Below are positions 1-6,533 of a stretch of DNA of 24,114 bases, one piece after another; position 1 is the first letter of the stretch; each line of letters begins with the position of its first letter. A program made the position numbers and the translations under genes. The notes beneath the pieces were generated by a model. The model was not told the DNA's origin and ran no database searches. It saw only the letters and a program-made list of their open reading frames with translations. Source of the stretch: CAYPEK01 sp964409645 (lineage in GTDB: Bacteria; UBP15; UBA6099); contig CAYPEK010000064.1 in NCBI GenBank assembly GCA_964409645.1, positions 1 through 24,114 on the forward strand. Direction: 5' to 3'.

Positions 1-161
1 CCCTCTCCGTTTTATAGAAAATTTCAGTTCAAATTATAAATCTCCGTTACACCGGGGCAGGGCGAAGAATTAAGCATAATTGTAATTTCGATAGACTTAA
101 GTTATTCCTTTTAAAAATATATACCAATGGATGTGATATTCAAATTTGAGAGGGCTGCTGT

Positions 162-563
162 ATGAACGTTATGAAAAACGATGACAGACAGATTGCATAT
201 TGTGGCATAAGGTGCGCGGATTGCGGACTGGGCAATGGGGAATTTGCATCAACGGCTGGAAAGACAGCGGAATTTATCGACTATTTTCGCCTTGCCGAGT
301 GGTCTGGTTATGTACCCGGCGGCGAAGAGATTGATGTGCCGGCTTTGAAGAAAGGTCTATCATGGATTGCTTCAAGCGTTGGCTGTCCCGGTTGCCAAAA
401 GAATGGCGGGCCGCCGGAGTGTCCGATTCGCAACTGCGCGAAATCATTAGGCTTCACGACCTGTGGCGCTTGCGATCAGCTCGACAACTGTGAGAAATTC
501 GACTGGCTAGGCGAAAAGGTTCCTGAGCTTAAAATGAATCTGAAAAAAGAACATCTTCGCTGA
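162..563 (+). CDS. DUF3795 family cysteine-rich protein
   Basis: A 133-residue cytosolic protein with no signal peptide. It opens with a C-x3-C-x2-C cluster (C14, C18, C21) and has further cysteines at 75, 78, 87, 92, 101, 104 and 110. This is the arrangement of the DUF3795 family, which is presumed to bind metal (zinc or Fe-S); no reaction is established for the family. The start at 162 is supported by GAGAGGG seven bases upstream, whereas the second ATG at 171 has nothing better. The gene stands alone, is followed by a good terminator, and is convergent with the next gene. The first 161 bases of the window are A/T-rich and show no gene I can support. Family assignment is fairly secure, function unknown. 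Confidence 0.8.
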   Translation: MNVMKNDDRQIAYCGIRCADCGLGNGEFASTAGKTAEFIDYFRLAEWSGYVPGGEEIDVPALKKGLSWIASSVGCPGCQKNGGPPECPIRNCAKSLGFTTCGACDQLDNCEKFDWLGEKVPELKMNLKKEHLR

Positions 564-579
564 TTTGCGTAAATGGTTA

Positions 580-621
580 TAGTCGTATCGTTTTTTCTAT
601 AACTAGTACGGCTATTTTTTT
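580..621 (+). terminator. Rho-independent terminator after the DUF3795 gene
   Basis: TAGTCGTA (580-587) pairs with TACGGCTA (607-614) as an 8-bp stem with one G-U pair, followed at once by seven T residues (615-621). The stop codon of the convergent gene (612-614) lies inside the 3' arm. A second, mutually exclusive stem is possible: GTTATAG (576-582) with CTATAAC (597-603). Confidence 0.65.
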
Positions 622-1028
622 GCTTTCTGTTTTTTGGCTGTCGCCAGTTTGAATTCGCCGATACCAACTTTTTGAAATTTTTCGCTGTTGGTCAGAGAAG
701 CGGATACTGATGTGTATAAACTCTGAGCTTTTGTTTTGACATTCTTTCTTTTTAACATTTTTACTATATCGGTGACTTTCATGGTTTTATCGGGTTGCTT
801 TGCCATTTCTTCTTCGATGATGCGAATCATGGGGCGGGGTTTTCTGCCTTTAGGCTTCGGTATGGGTTTTGCCATGTTCTTCTTAATATATTTAATTTCG
901 TTTGATAATTCAGCGATAACGCTTTCGAGCTTTTTATTCTTTTTTTCCAATGCCTTAACTTTTCGTTTTAGGAAATTATTACCCGACAGCTCTTCTATGT
1001 AATTCCTGAATTCTCTAATATCCGCCAT
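612..1028 (-). CDS. Small coiled-coil protein with HARE-like winged helix
   Basis: A 138-residue basic protein. Residues about 15-52 are a heptad-rich charged helix (likely coiled coil). A basic proline-rich hinge (about 54-67) follows. Residues about 68-130 resemble a HARE-HTH winged helix: a leading helix, a second helix at VTDIVKMLKRK, then a wing-like FQKVGIGEFKLA strand pair. The end is a lysine-rich tail. The domain call rests on pattern only. HARE-HTH domains in bacteria are linked to DNA-associated proteins, so a dimeric DNA-binding role is inferred. AGGAGG lies eight bases before the ATG, so the start is firm. A palindrome sits just upstream of this site. It is convergent with the DUF3795 gene and reads in the same direction as the receiver gene upstream. 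Confidence 0.7.
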   Translation of the reverse strand: MADIREFRNYIEELSGNNFLKRKVKALEKKNKKLESVIAELSNEIKYIKKNMAKPIPKPKGRKPRPMIRIIEEEMAKQPDKTMKVTDIVKMLKRKNVKTKAQSLYTSVSASLTNSEKFQKVGIGEFKLATAKKQKAKK

Positions 1029-1048
1029 TTATACTTCCTCCTCAAATA

Positions 1049-1061
1049 ATTTGATTCAAAT
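1049..1061. promoter_or_regulatory. Palindrome upstream of the HARE-like gene
   Basis: ATTTGA-T-TCAAAT is a perfect 13-base palindrome lying between the A/T-rich promoter region and the ribosome-binding site of the minus-strand gene. It overlaps a direct repeat of ATTATTTGA (minus strand) spaced five bases apart. Placement suits an operator, possibly autoregulatory. The region 1062-1274 is very A/T-rich with several weak -10-like sequences and no gene I can support. Confidence 0.3.
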
Positions 1062-1274
1062 AATATTAATATCATAAATATAATTATATTGCAAAAGTTT
1101 ATTATCAATATTGTGTCTCGCGTATATATCATTTGATGATCGATAATGTTCGTGATTTTAAAAAACTGTAAATACAAGAAGATGTGAAAAGGATAAGTAA
1201 ATGTTCTTATTATTACTTATGAATTTGAGATAATCTATCTGAATATTAGGTGGTTAACGGCGAGGATTAAAGTG

Positions 1275-1700
1275 TTATGAATTTGATGCCTGTTCTCCGT
1301 TTTCGAACTCTTCGGATATTTCTTTTTGCCTGATCGTTCGTTGAATTTCGTTCAGCAGGTCCTGACTTTCAAAAGGTTTTGTAATGAATCTTTTTGCACC
1401 TGCAACGAATGAGGACAGTTTTGTGGACAGTTCACGCTTCGCAGTCAAAATTATGATTGGGATATTCCGCGTTTTTTCATTTGCGCTCAGAAGTCGGCAG
1501 ACTTCGAGTCCGCTGATTTGTGGAAGCATGAGGTCGAGCAGGATCACGTCCGGATTATCGGCCTCCGCTTTTTTTAAGCCCTCTTCGCCATTAAGTGCCG
1601 GCGTTGTGGAGTATCCGGCATCGCCGAGAATCGAGACCAGCATATCGTTTGTATCCTTGTCGTCTTCTATAACAAGGATCATTGTTTTTTTCTCGTTCAT
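1275..1700 (-). CDS. Stand-alone response regulator receiver (CheY-like)
   Basis: A 141-residue single receiver domain with no output domain. The acidic pocket is at ED(D) 12-14, the phospho-acceptor aspartate is D56 (VILLDLMLP), the switch threonine is T86 and the conserved lysine is K108 (ITKPF). I start it at the ATG at 1700 instead of the longer reading from 1793, because the longer start lies upstream of a strong promoter (1738-1765) and the extra 31 residues are unlike any receiver. There is no kinase in the window, so its partner is unknown. Its alpha4-beta5 region (KLSSFVAGAKRFITKP) closely resembles that of the receiver at 10300-10716, so the two are probably paralogues. Confidence 0.88.
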   Translation of the reverse strand: MNEKKTMILVIEDDKDTNDMLVSILGDAGYSTTPALNGEEGLKKAEADNPDVILLDLMLPQISGLEVCRLLSANEKTRNIPIIILTAKRELSTKLSSFVAGAKRFITKPFESQDLLNEIQRTIRQKEISEEFENGEQASNS

Positions 1701-1737
1701 TGCATAGTTACCGCGAATCTTTAATAATAATGATACT

Positions 1738-1765
1738 ATTGTAAAGGAAAATGAGGAAATGTCAA
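1738..1765 (-). promoter_or_regulatory. Sigma70-type promoter of the receiver gene
   Basis: On the minus strand TTGACA (1760-1765) is followed after 16 bases by TACAAT (1738-1743). The expected transcription start is near 1731, giving a leader of about 30 bases before the ATG at 1700. It is divergent from the DUF2089 gene. Confidence 0.65.
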
Positions 1766-1809
1766 CATAGGACAGCGTTAATTGGCTGTTCAAAATGAAA
1801 GGAAATGAG

Positions 1810-2184
1810 ATGAAAAGAGCGGTTAGTCATTGTCCGGTATGCGGTAATCCGCTTGTAATATCGAGGATGACTTGTCAGGAGTGTAATACTTCGATAGAAG
1901 GCGCATTTGGACACGGTTTGTTTTCAGACCTGACGGATGAGGAAAGACGTTTTATCGAATTGTTTGTAATTGCGAGAGGCAACATTAAGGAAATGGAGAA
2001 GAGGTTAGGGGTATCCTATCCGACGGTTCGCAATAAACTGGATGCGATAGTTGCGAAGCTGGACAAGAACATACAAAAAGCGGACCCTGACACAAGAAGG
2101 CTAAGAAGAATAGAGATTATTGAATCAATAAAAAGAGGTGAAATATCGCCTGATGAAGGCGCGGCACTTATTGAAGAACTATAA
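1810..2184 (+). CDS. DUF2089 protein: zinc ribbon plus HTH plus short helical tail
   Basis: A 124-residue protein with a CPVCG...CQEC zinc ribbon at the N-terminus, then a helix-turn-helix (IKEMEKRLGVSYPTVRNKLD) typical of DUF2089 proteins, then a tail reading EIIESIKRGEISPDEGAALI. I place the start at 1810, where AAAGGA sits at good distance; an in-frame ATG at 1795 adds only five residues and is possible. DUF2089 members are thought to be small DNA-binding regulators. It forms a tight pair with the next gene (18-base gap), whose N-terminus repeats the same tail motif. Confidence 0.85.
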   Translation: MKRAVSHCPVCGNPLVISRMTCQECNTSIEGAFGHGLFSDLTDEERRFIELFVIARGNIKEMEKRLGVSYPTVRNKLDAIVAKLDKNIQKADPDTRRLRRIEIIESIKRGEISPDEGAALIEEL

Positions 2185-2202
2185 CATCACGGGGTATATA
2201 GG

Positions 2203-2601
2203 ATGAGCGACAGCAAAGAAAAACTCGATATTTTGAATATGATAAAAGACGGGAAGATCACTCCCGAGCAAGGCATAAGGCTTATTGAAGCTCTGGATAG
2301 GTCAGAAACGGGAAATGATGACAAGCAGCCGGTTTCCGGGCAGAAAACTCCGGGCGGTCCAAGATGGATAAATGTTGAAGTTAAGGTGTCGTCAGCAGGA
2401 AAATATAAGAGTTTGACACCGATTCGTATCCCTCTTTCGCTGGTAAGGCTTTTCTTCCGATTCATCCCGAAGGATTCTTCTATTCCCGGGTCGGGAACCA
2501 ATCTTGAGGAAGCGCTTAACAACCTAGAATCGGGGAAGCCGATCGAACTTCATTCAAGTGAAGGTGAAGAGGGAAGGTCGATAAGAATTTCAGCGGAATA
2601 A
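2203..2601 (+). CDS. SHOCT-like domain protein, partner of DUF2089
   Basis: A 132-residue protein. Residues 7-30 (ILNMIKDGKITPEQGIRLIE) form the short helical SHOCT-like module. A flexible Gly/Pro linker follows, then a beta-rich region with WINVEVKV and RIPLSLVRLFF near residues 55-90, and a charged C-terminal strand. This layout is common to short proteins encoded next to DUF2089 genes, where the middle piece resembles the segment before DUF4097/YvlB-type domains. The LVRLFF stretch is hydrophobic but too short to be a secure membrane span. The role is unknown; co-transcription with the DUF2089 regulator suggests a co-regulator or stress-linked partner. Confidence 0.7.
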   Translation: MSDSKEKLDILNMIKDGKITPEQGIRLIEALDRSETGNDDKQPVSGQKTPGGPRWINVEVKVSSAGKYKSLTPIRIPLSLVRLFFRFIPKDSSIPGSGTNLEEALNNLESGKPIELHSSEGEEGRSIRISAE

Positions 2602-2654
2602 CTTCAGCAATACTAATGCATCTTTTGACGCAAAGAAATCAAACTTAAATCATG

Positions 2655-3368
2655 TCAGTCTTTATAAGAGATTATAACTTTTCTATTTTTTCCAGTGCCT
2701 TCGCTCGTCGTCACGATATGGTCGAAATTTGATAGAGCGAGGTGCACGATTCTTCTGTCCTGAGGCGGCATTGGGGCGAGAGCTTCCGGTTTCTTGCTCT
2801 TTAAAACCTTTCTTGCAACCGATCTTGCCAATTTATGGATTGATTTTTCCCGCCGTTCGCGGTAATCACCGATATTAATCAGAATCTTTTTCTTATTGCC
2901 GTACTTCTTGGTCATTATCACATTTGTAAGGAATTGAATTGAATCAAGCGTCTGGCCGAATTTACCAATCAAAACACCAGTGTCGTCGCCTGAGATATCA
3001 ACAAAAATGTTGTTTTCGCCTTCGTGAACGTCCAACTCATAAGAGGCGCCGAGAAGGTCGAAGATTTTAACAAGGAACTCCCTTACGACATCTTCAGGAT
3101 TAAAATCCTCGCTGAAAGGCTGGGTGACGCCAGCGTTGAATTCGTCGTCATCGACTGATGATTCGGTAGCTGCTTTTTTATTTACGCTGTCCGGCTCTTT
3201 AAGTGTGACTCTCAATTTGACGGGGCGGGAGCCTATAAAACCAAAAAGGCCCTCTCGTGATGATTCAAGTACTTCTACTTCGACATCGTTTTCGTCAACA
3301 TTGAGTTTTTCTAATGCTGTTTTTAATGCTTCTTCCCGGTTCCGACCTTCCTGAATTACCTCGGTCAT
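2655..3368 (-). CDS. khpB: KhpB/Jag RNA-binding protein (SpoIIIJ-associated)
   Basis: A 237-residue protein with the full KhpB layout. The Jag-N domain (about 1-57) carries the REGLFGFIGSRP signature. An acidic linker follows, then a KH-II domain (about 95-165) with GKFG at 135-138, and an R3H domain (about 175-237) with R205-x3-H209. KhpB binds RNA, often with KhpA, and is linked to cell elongation and division in several bacteria. It is the last gene of the rpmH operon, 63 bases after yidC, with AAGGTG seven bases before the ATG. Its usual downstream neighbour mnmE is absent; the operon instead meets a convergent gene, and I see no hairpin terminator in the 53-base gap. Confidence 0.95.
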   Translation of the reverse strand: MTEVIQEGRNREEALKTALEKLNVDENDVEVEVLESSREGLFGFIGSRPVKLRVTLKEPDSVNKKAATESSVDDDEFNAGVTQPFSEDFNPEDVVREFLVKIFDLLGASYELDVHEGENNIFVDISGDDTGVLIGKFGQTLDSIQFLTNVIMTKKYGNKKKILINIGDYRERREKSIHKLARSVARKVLKSKKPEALAPMPPQDRRIVHLALSNFDHIVTTSEGTGKNRKVIISYKD

Positions 3369-3431
3369 TTGTGTTCACCTTGAATATTTGATCCGGAATC
3401 TGAAAATAAGATGCCCGGTCGATCCTCAAAT

Positions 3432-4427
3432 TTACTTTTTGCCTTTTTTGCCCTTTTTCGATGTATTTTGTTTTCCTGCTGGGTATGTTCTTTTAGGAGA
3501 GCCGGAGCCGGACGTCGATGTCGATTGCTGTGATCCCTGCTCGGCGGATTTGTTGTCGCTATCGAAATGTAATTCATTGACATTCTTTTTAACGGCCTTC
3601 TTCTTTTTGCTATCAGTATTATTATCCGGTTTATTTGAGGTGATTTTTACTTGTTTAGCGTTAGAGCCCGATCCATGTTTGACGGAGGCGGCTGCTGTTT
3701 GAGCTGCGTTGTTGGTTTTTGTCAGCGCTTGCTGCACAAGCTGAAGAACATTTGATATGCCCCAATAAAGCAAAACACCCGTGGGCATCATGAAGGCAAA
3801 ATAAACAATCATCAGGTTCATCATCCACATCATTGATTTTTGTTGTGGATCGACCGTCATCATTTTCTGCTGAATGATCGTTGTTACACACATAATCGCT
3901 ACTACCGGTAGCGCCGGAACATATAAATATGTGTTTGATAAAAATCCGATTCCCAACCGGCTCAAGTCCACCATTCCGGGAATAATAAGATGGAGGTTGG
4001 ATAAAAAGTCGGGTGATAGTTTGCTAAACGCCATGGACATGAGGTCCATGCCATAAAAGTTCTGATTGACGAATATGAAACCATTTTGGTCGGGATTCCT
4101 GAGAACCTGAAAAAGAATAATAAAAATCGGAATCTGAAGAACTAGAGGCAGACACCCGCTTATCGGATTGAAACCGATTTTCTTATAAAGAGCAAGCATC
4201 TCCTTATTTAATCGCTCTTTATCGTCTTTGAATTGTGCCTGCAATTCTTTAATCAGAGGCTGAGCCTGCTGCATCGCTTTCATGCCGCGAAGACTGCTTA
4301 GAGTTATCGGTAGAAGGATAATTCTCACGACAATCGTAAGGAGTATTATCGACCAGCCGTAACTGTGCGTAATGTTGGCGTAAGTATAATTTATAAACTG
4401 AACGAAAATTTCACGTAAGAAATCCAC
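3432..4427 (-). CDS. yidC: YidC/Oxa1 membrane protein insertase (short form)
   Basis: A 331-residue insertase that assists co-translational and Sec-dependent insertion of membrane proteins. The conserved core is present: the hydrophilic-groove arginine R35 in TIVVRIILLP, the cytosolic charged hairpin (about 45-85), the GCLPLVLQIPIFI membrane segment (91-103), and three later membrane spans at about 155-190, 197-215 and 215-235. The large periplasmic domain and extra first span of proteobacterial YidC are missing, and there is no lipobox. The last 90 residues form a disordered tail ending in KKGKKGKK, as in insertases that contact ribosomes through a basic tail. The start is GTG at 4427; an AGGAG lies rather far upstream (16 bases). 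Confidence 0.95.
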   Translation of the reverse strand: MDFLREIFVQFINYTYANITHSYGWSIILLTIVVRIILLPITLSSLRGMKAMQQAQPLIKELQAQFKDDKERLNKEMLALYKKIGFNPISGCLPLVLQIPIFIILFQVLRNPDQNGFIFVNQNFYGMDLMSMAFSKLSPDFLSNLHLIIPGMVDLSRLGIGFLSNTYLYVPALPVVAIMCVTTIIQQKMMTVDPQQKSMMWMMNLMIVYFAFMMPTGVLLYWGISNVLQLVQQALTKTNNAAQTAAASVKHGSGSNAKQVKITSNKPDNNTDSKKKKAVKKNVNELHFDSDNKSAEQGSQQSTSTSGSGSPKRTYPAGKQNTSKKGKKGKK

Positions 4428-4478
4428 TTTGTGATGTCACTTTCTCCTGAATCAGCTTATTTGTGCAAAACCCTATAT

Positions 4479-4688
4479 TCACGGCACAGGATCGTATCCG
4501 CCGCGCGAGAACGGGTTGCAGCGGATAATCCGTTTTACAGCCATGAAACCTCCACGAATCATACCATATTTTTCGATTGCTTCAACGGCATAAACTGAAC
4601 AAGTCGGCTGGAATTTACACGCCGGCGGCATAAGCGGTGAAACAAATCTCTTATACAATTTAATCAGTGTGACTGCGATACGGGACAC
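4479..4688 (-). CDS. yidD: Membrane protein insertion efficiency factor YidD
   Basis: A 69-residue protein with the family signature: an N-terminal amphipathic helix, CKFQPTCSVYAVEAIEKYG in the middle, and CNPFSRGGYDPVP at the end. YidD is a peripheral inner-membrane protein that helps YidC-dependent insertion. The start is GTG at 4688 with GGGAG nine bases upstream. The gene overlaps the end of rnpA by 29 bases in another frame, and yidC follows after 51 bases. Confidence 0.95.
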   Translation of the reverse strand: MSRIAVTLIKLYKRFVSPLMPPACKFQPTCSVYAVEAIEKYGMIRGGFMAVKRIIRCNPFSRGGYDPVP

Positions 4689-5076
4689 TTTTTGTTTCTC
4701 CCGGAAGGCGGCAGAGAAGTCTGCCTAATTCCTCACCGGCTTTGTTCAAAGTTTCTTTATCAATCTTTTGTTTATAAAGAATGATTACATCCTTTTTTTT
4801 CATCCCGGGATGCGGTTGAGTTCTGATAAGCTCTTTGAAAACGCGTCTTGCTTTGTTTCTTAGAACCGGATTCCCCAACCTTCTTGGAACAAATATGGCG
4901 TATGTAGAGTTGTCGTCCTCCGAGTAAGAAAAGATGATGGTGATATATCTGCCGTTTATTCGCCTTCCGAATTTGTACAGGTCGTGTAATGCGTGCCGGC
5001 CTCGGCGACGAACGGTTTTACCGTCAACCTCTTTTCTATACTGTGAGTCTTTTTCTGCCTTTTTTTCGGCGGGCAT
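4660..5076 (-). CDS. rnpA: Ribonuclease P protein component
   Basis: The protein subunit of RNase P, which helps the catalytic RNA process tRNA 5' ends. The core is recognisable: RGRHALHDLYKFGRRINGRY (substrate-binding region) and the RNR-type basic helix RNKARRVFKELIR at about 73-85. At 138 residues it is slightly longer than usual because of about 20 extra charged N-terminal residues. No in-frame ATG, GTG or TTG exists between the ATG at 5076 and the conserved core, and a strong AAGGGAGG lies about 14 bases upstream, so the extension is real if the start codon is standard. It overlaps rpmH by 41 bases and yidD by 29 bases. Confidence 0.93.
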   Translation of the reverse strand: MPAEKKAEKDSQYRKEVDGKTVRRRGRHALHDLYKFGRRINGRYITIIFSYSEDDNSTYAIFVPRRLGNPVLRNKARRVFKELIRTQPHPGMKKKDVIILYKQKIDKETLNKAGEELGRLLCRLPGETKSVPYRSHTD

Positions 5077-5170
5077 TGAGAACTTTGCGTCCTCCCTTAG
5101 TTTTCATCCGCGCGCGAAAACCATGTTTTCTTTTCTTGCGGCGATTATGTGGCCTGAACGTCGGCTGCAT
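5036..5170 (-). CDS. rpmH: 50S ribosomal protein L34
   Basis: A 44-residue gene found by reading the minus strand. The protein begins MQPTFRPHNRRKKRKHGF, continues RARMKTKGGRKVL and ends KGRKRLTV, matching the highly conserved L34 sequence almost throughout. AGAGG lies eight bases before the ATG. It is the first gene of the operon, behind the promoter at 5216-5244. The last 41 bases (5036-5076) are shared with the start of rnpA in a different frame. dnaA, which often precedes rpmH, is not next door; the neighbour is a transposase-derived gene. Confidence 0.96.
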   Translation of the reverse strand: MQPTFRPHNRRKKRKHGFRARMKTKGGRKVLNARRKKGRKRLTV

Positions 5171-5215
5171 CACATTTACCTCTTTTCCAAATTCAAATAT
5201 TACTCAAACTTAAAT

Positions 5216-5244
5216 TTTATAACATACTAAAATACATATTTCAA
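5216..5244 (-). promoter_or_regulatory. Promoter of the rpmH-rnpA-yidD-yidC-khpB operon
   Basis: Minus strand TTGAAA (5239-5244), a 17-base spacer and TATAAA (5216-5221). The expected start near 5209 gives a leader of about 40 bases before rpmH. Spacing and match are good for a sigma70-type promoter. Confidence 0.6.
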
Positions 5245-5288
5245 TAACAATAGAGAATTAATTATATATATCAGGCAAAATTCCTTTG

Positions 5289-6224
5289 CTATTGCTTTCT
5301 GATATTGCTCTCGATCTGCTTGAGAGCTTTGGCAAGTTCTTCCTCGCTTCTTCTATTTGCTTCAACCCTTTTTGCTGTGTTACATATAGAAGATGGCCCG
5401 ACACCAAACATTTCACCAAGTTTTTCCAGCGGGATATCGGTCATGTTCCTGCACAAAAAGATAGCGGCATTTCGTGAAGGATTTGGCTTCGTATGATTGT
5501 CCACAACTGTGATTGCATCGACATTATAGAATTTCGCGCATTCATCTATAATCAATTTCGGGTCGGTTTTATCAGGGACTATATCGCTGGAATTATCTTT
5601 CATCGTTTCCGAGAACTTTGCGCTTCCGAGAATACGTGTTTTTTTCAGCAATATTGTTGTTGCGGACATATCGAAACCAATACCGGAATCCACAATCTGC
5701 TTGAACCTGTTTCTTATTCTCTGCTGCGATCCTTCAAAATACCACGAGACGTCTTTTGTATAGACCGAAGGTGGTTGATCGTTGGGCAGAACATATTGGG
5801 AATAGCTGCTCCACGGATATGAGGAAGGTTGATCCGCAATACCTTTCTCCAGCGGCAAGAGATGAATGTATCTCGTCAGCTTAAGAAGATATCTTTCCTT
5901 TTCGATAACAGTACTCAAATATCTGCCTTTGAAAAGCTGTTTGTTCGAATTTCGCCTTGTATTCACATAAGCAGTATAGTGACTGTTGATATATTGCATC
6001 GCTTTAGTGAGATTGCTGTTAGGAGTCTCAACGAGAAGTCTATATCCGTCATTAAGAATCGTAAAAGCATGCAGCAAGAGGCCATATCTGCGAACCGCGT
6101 TGTCGATAATCTCAAGAAAACGTCTTCTGTCGATGTCATCCTTGAAAAGAGGTTGGTCCGGTAAAGCCTGAGCAGCGATAAAATATGTAGCTCCGGGAAA
6201 TTCTATTCGGGCTGGTCTTGGCAC
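5289..6224 (-). CDS. HUH-less REP/Y1 transposase relative with DnaA-like C-terminal HTH
   Basis: A 311-residue protein. Residues about 1-165 follow the Y1 REP-associated tyrosine transposase pattern (PARIEFPGATYFI, RRRFLEIIDNAVRRYGLLLHAF, QLFKGRY, LKLTRYIHLLPLEKG, YPWSSY). The metal-binding HUH segment, normally MPNHYHLL, reads LNDGYRLL (57-64), so both histidines are replaced (G60, R62). Tyrosines at 112 and 119 remain. Residues about 215-311 resemble DnaA domain IV (RNAAIFLCRNMTDIPLEKLG, then a VGPSSICNTAKRVE helix). I start it at GTG 6224, eight bases after a perfect AAGGAGG; the longer TTG start at 6248 would place that site inside the gene. Loss of the catalytic histidines suggests a domesticated DNA-binding protein, not an active transposase. 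No flanking terminal repeats are evident. Confidence 0.85.
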   Translation of the reverse strand: MPRPARIEFPGATYFIAAQALPDQPLFKDDIDRRRFLEIIDNAVRRYGLLLHAFTILNDGYRLLVETPNSNLTKAMQYINSHYTAYVNTRRNSNKQLFKGRYLSTVIEKERYLLKLTRYIHLLPLEKGIADQPSSYPWSSYSQYVLPNDQPPSVYTKDVSWYFEGSQQRIRNRFKQIVDSGIGFDMSATTILLKKTRILGSAKFSETMKDNSSDIVPDKTDPKLIIDECAKFYNVDAITVVDNHTKPNPSRNAAIFLCRNMTDIPLEKLGEMFGVGPSSICNTAKRVEANRRSEEELAKALKQIESNIRKQ

Positions 6225-6299
6225 AGATGATGCCTCCTTAGCTGTCAAAAAAAAGCTATAATTAAGACCCGTTTGCTGGGTTGGCCCGAAAAACCGCTA

Positions 6300-6330
6300 A
6301 TAACAAATCAGCAAAAAACTGAGCTGTTAT
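6300..6330. repeat. Imperfect palindrome in the leader of the transposase-like gene
   Basis: ATAACA (6300-6305) pairs with TGTTAT (6325-6330); after a 2x2 internal loop, TCAG (6308-6311) pairs with CTGA (6319-6322) around a 7-base A-rich loop. It has the shape of a REP-like hairpin but lacks the GTAG/GTGG foot known from REP elements. It lies in the untranslated leader between the promoter and the GTG start. Confidence 0.35.
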
Positions 6331-6447
6331 CATGTCTAACTATTCAATACCGACAAAAAAAACAAAAAAGCCGTTTTTCAAAAAATACGTGCCGGCGCAT
6401 TGTTTTCCATACAGACCACCAACAAAAAAGCCATATATAGACGCATA

Positions 6448-6475
6448 ATTATATAATCCACACTTTCCATGTCAA
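6448..6475 (-). promoter_or_regulatory. Near-consensus promoter of the transposase-like gene
   Basis: Minus strand TTGACA (6470-6475), 16 bases, TATAAT (6448-6453): both boxes are perfect sigma70 consensus. The transcript would start near 6441 and have an unusually long leader of about 215 bases before the GTG at 6224, rich in U-runs and containing the palindrome at 6300-6330. An unrecognised small RNA read from here cannot be excluded. Confidence 0.65.
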
Positions 6476-6533
6476 CAAAATTTACAGGTTAAGTAGGAAT
6501 TGATAAAATACTATTGAATATTTATGAAGGGTT

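Noticed and set aside
1701..1793. N-terminal extension of the receiver gene by 31 residues
   Set aside because: It would start upstream of the TTGACA-16-TACAAT promoter for the same gene and has no similarity to a receiver domain.
5077..5290. Origin of replication next to rpmH
   Set aside because: dnaA is absent, there are no DnaA box clusters, and the A/T-rich stretch is explained by the operon promoter.
6225..6248. TTG start at 6248 for the transposase-like gene
   Set aside because: The perfect AAGGAGG lies inside that extension, eight bases before a GTG that gives the usual family N-terminus.
6267..6287. CCC-GGG-CCC alternative pairing in the transposase-like leader, followed by a T-run on the minus strand
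   Set aside because: The stems are only 3-5 bp and the T-run is about 15 bases away, so it is neither a convincing terminator nor an attenuator.
6454..6462. TAATCCACA, one mismatch from a DnaA box, between the -35 and -10 of the transposase-like gene; a similar TTGTCCACA at 5497-5505
   Set aside because: About five single-mismatch boxes are expected by chance in 24 kb on two strands, and there is no cluster or A/T-rich unwinding region here, so I do not call an origin or a DnaA site.
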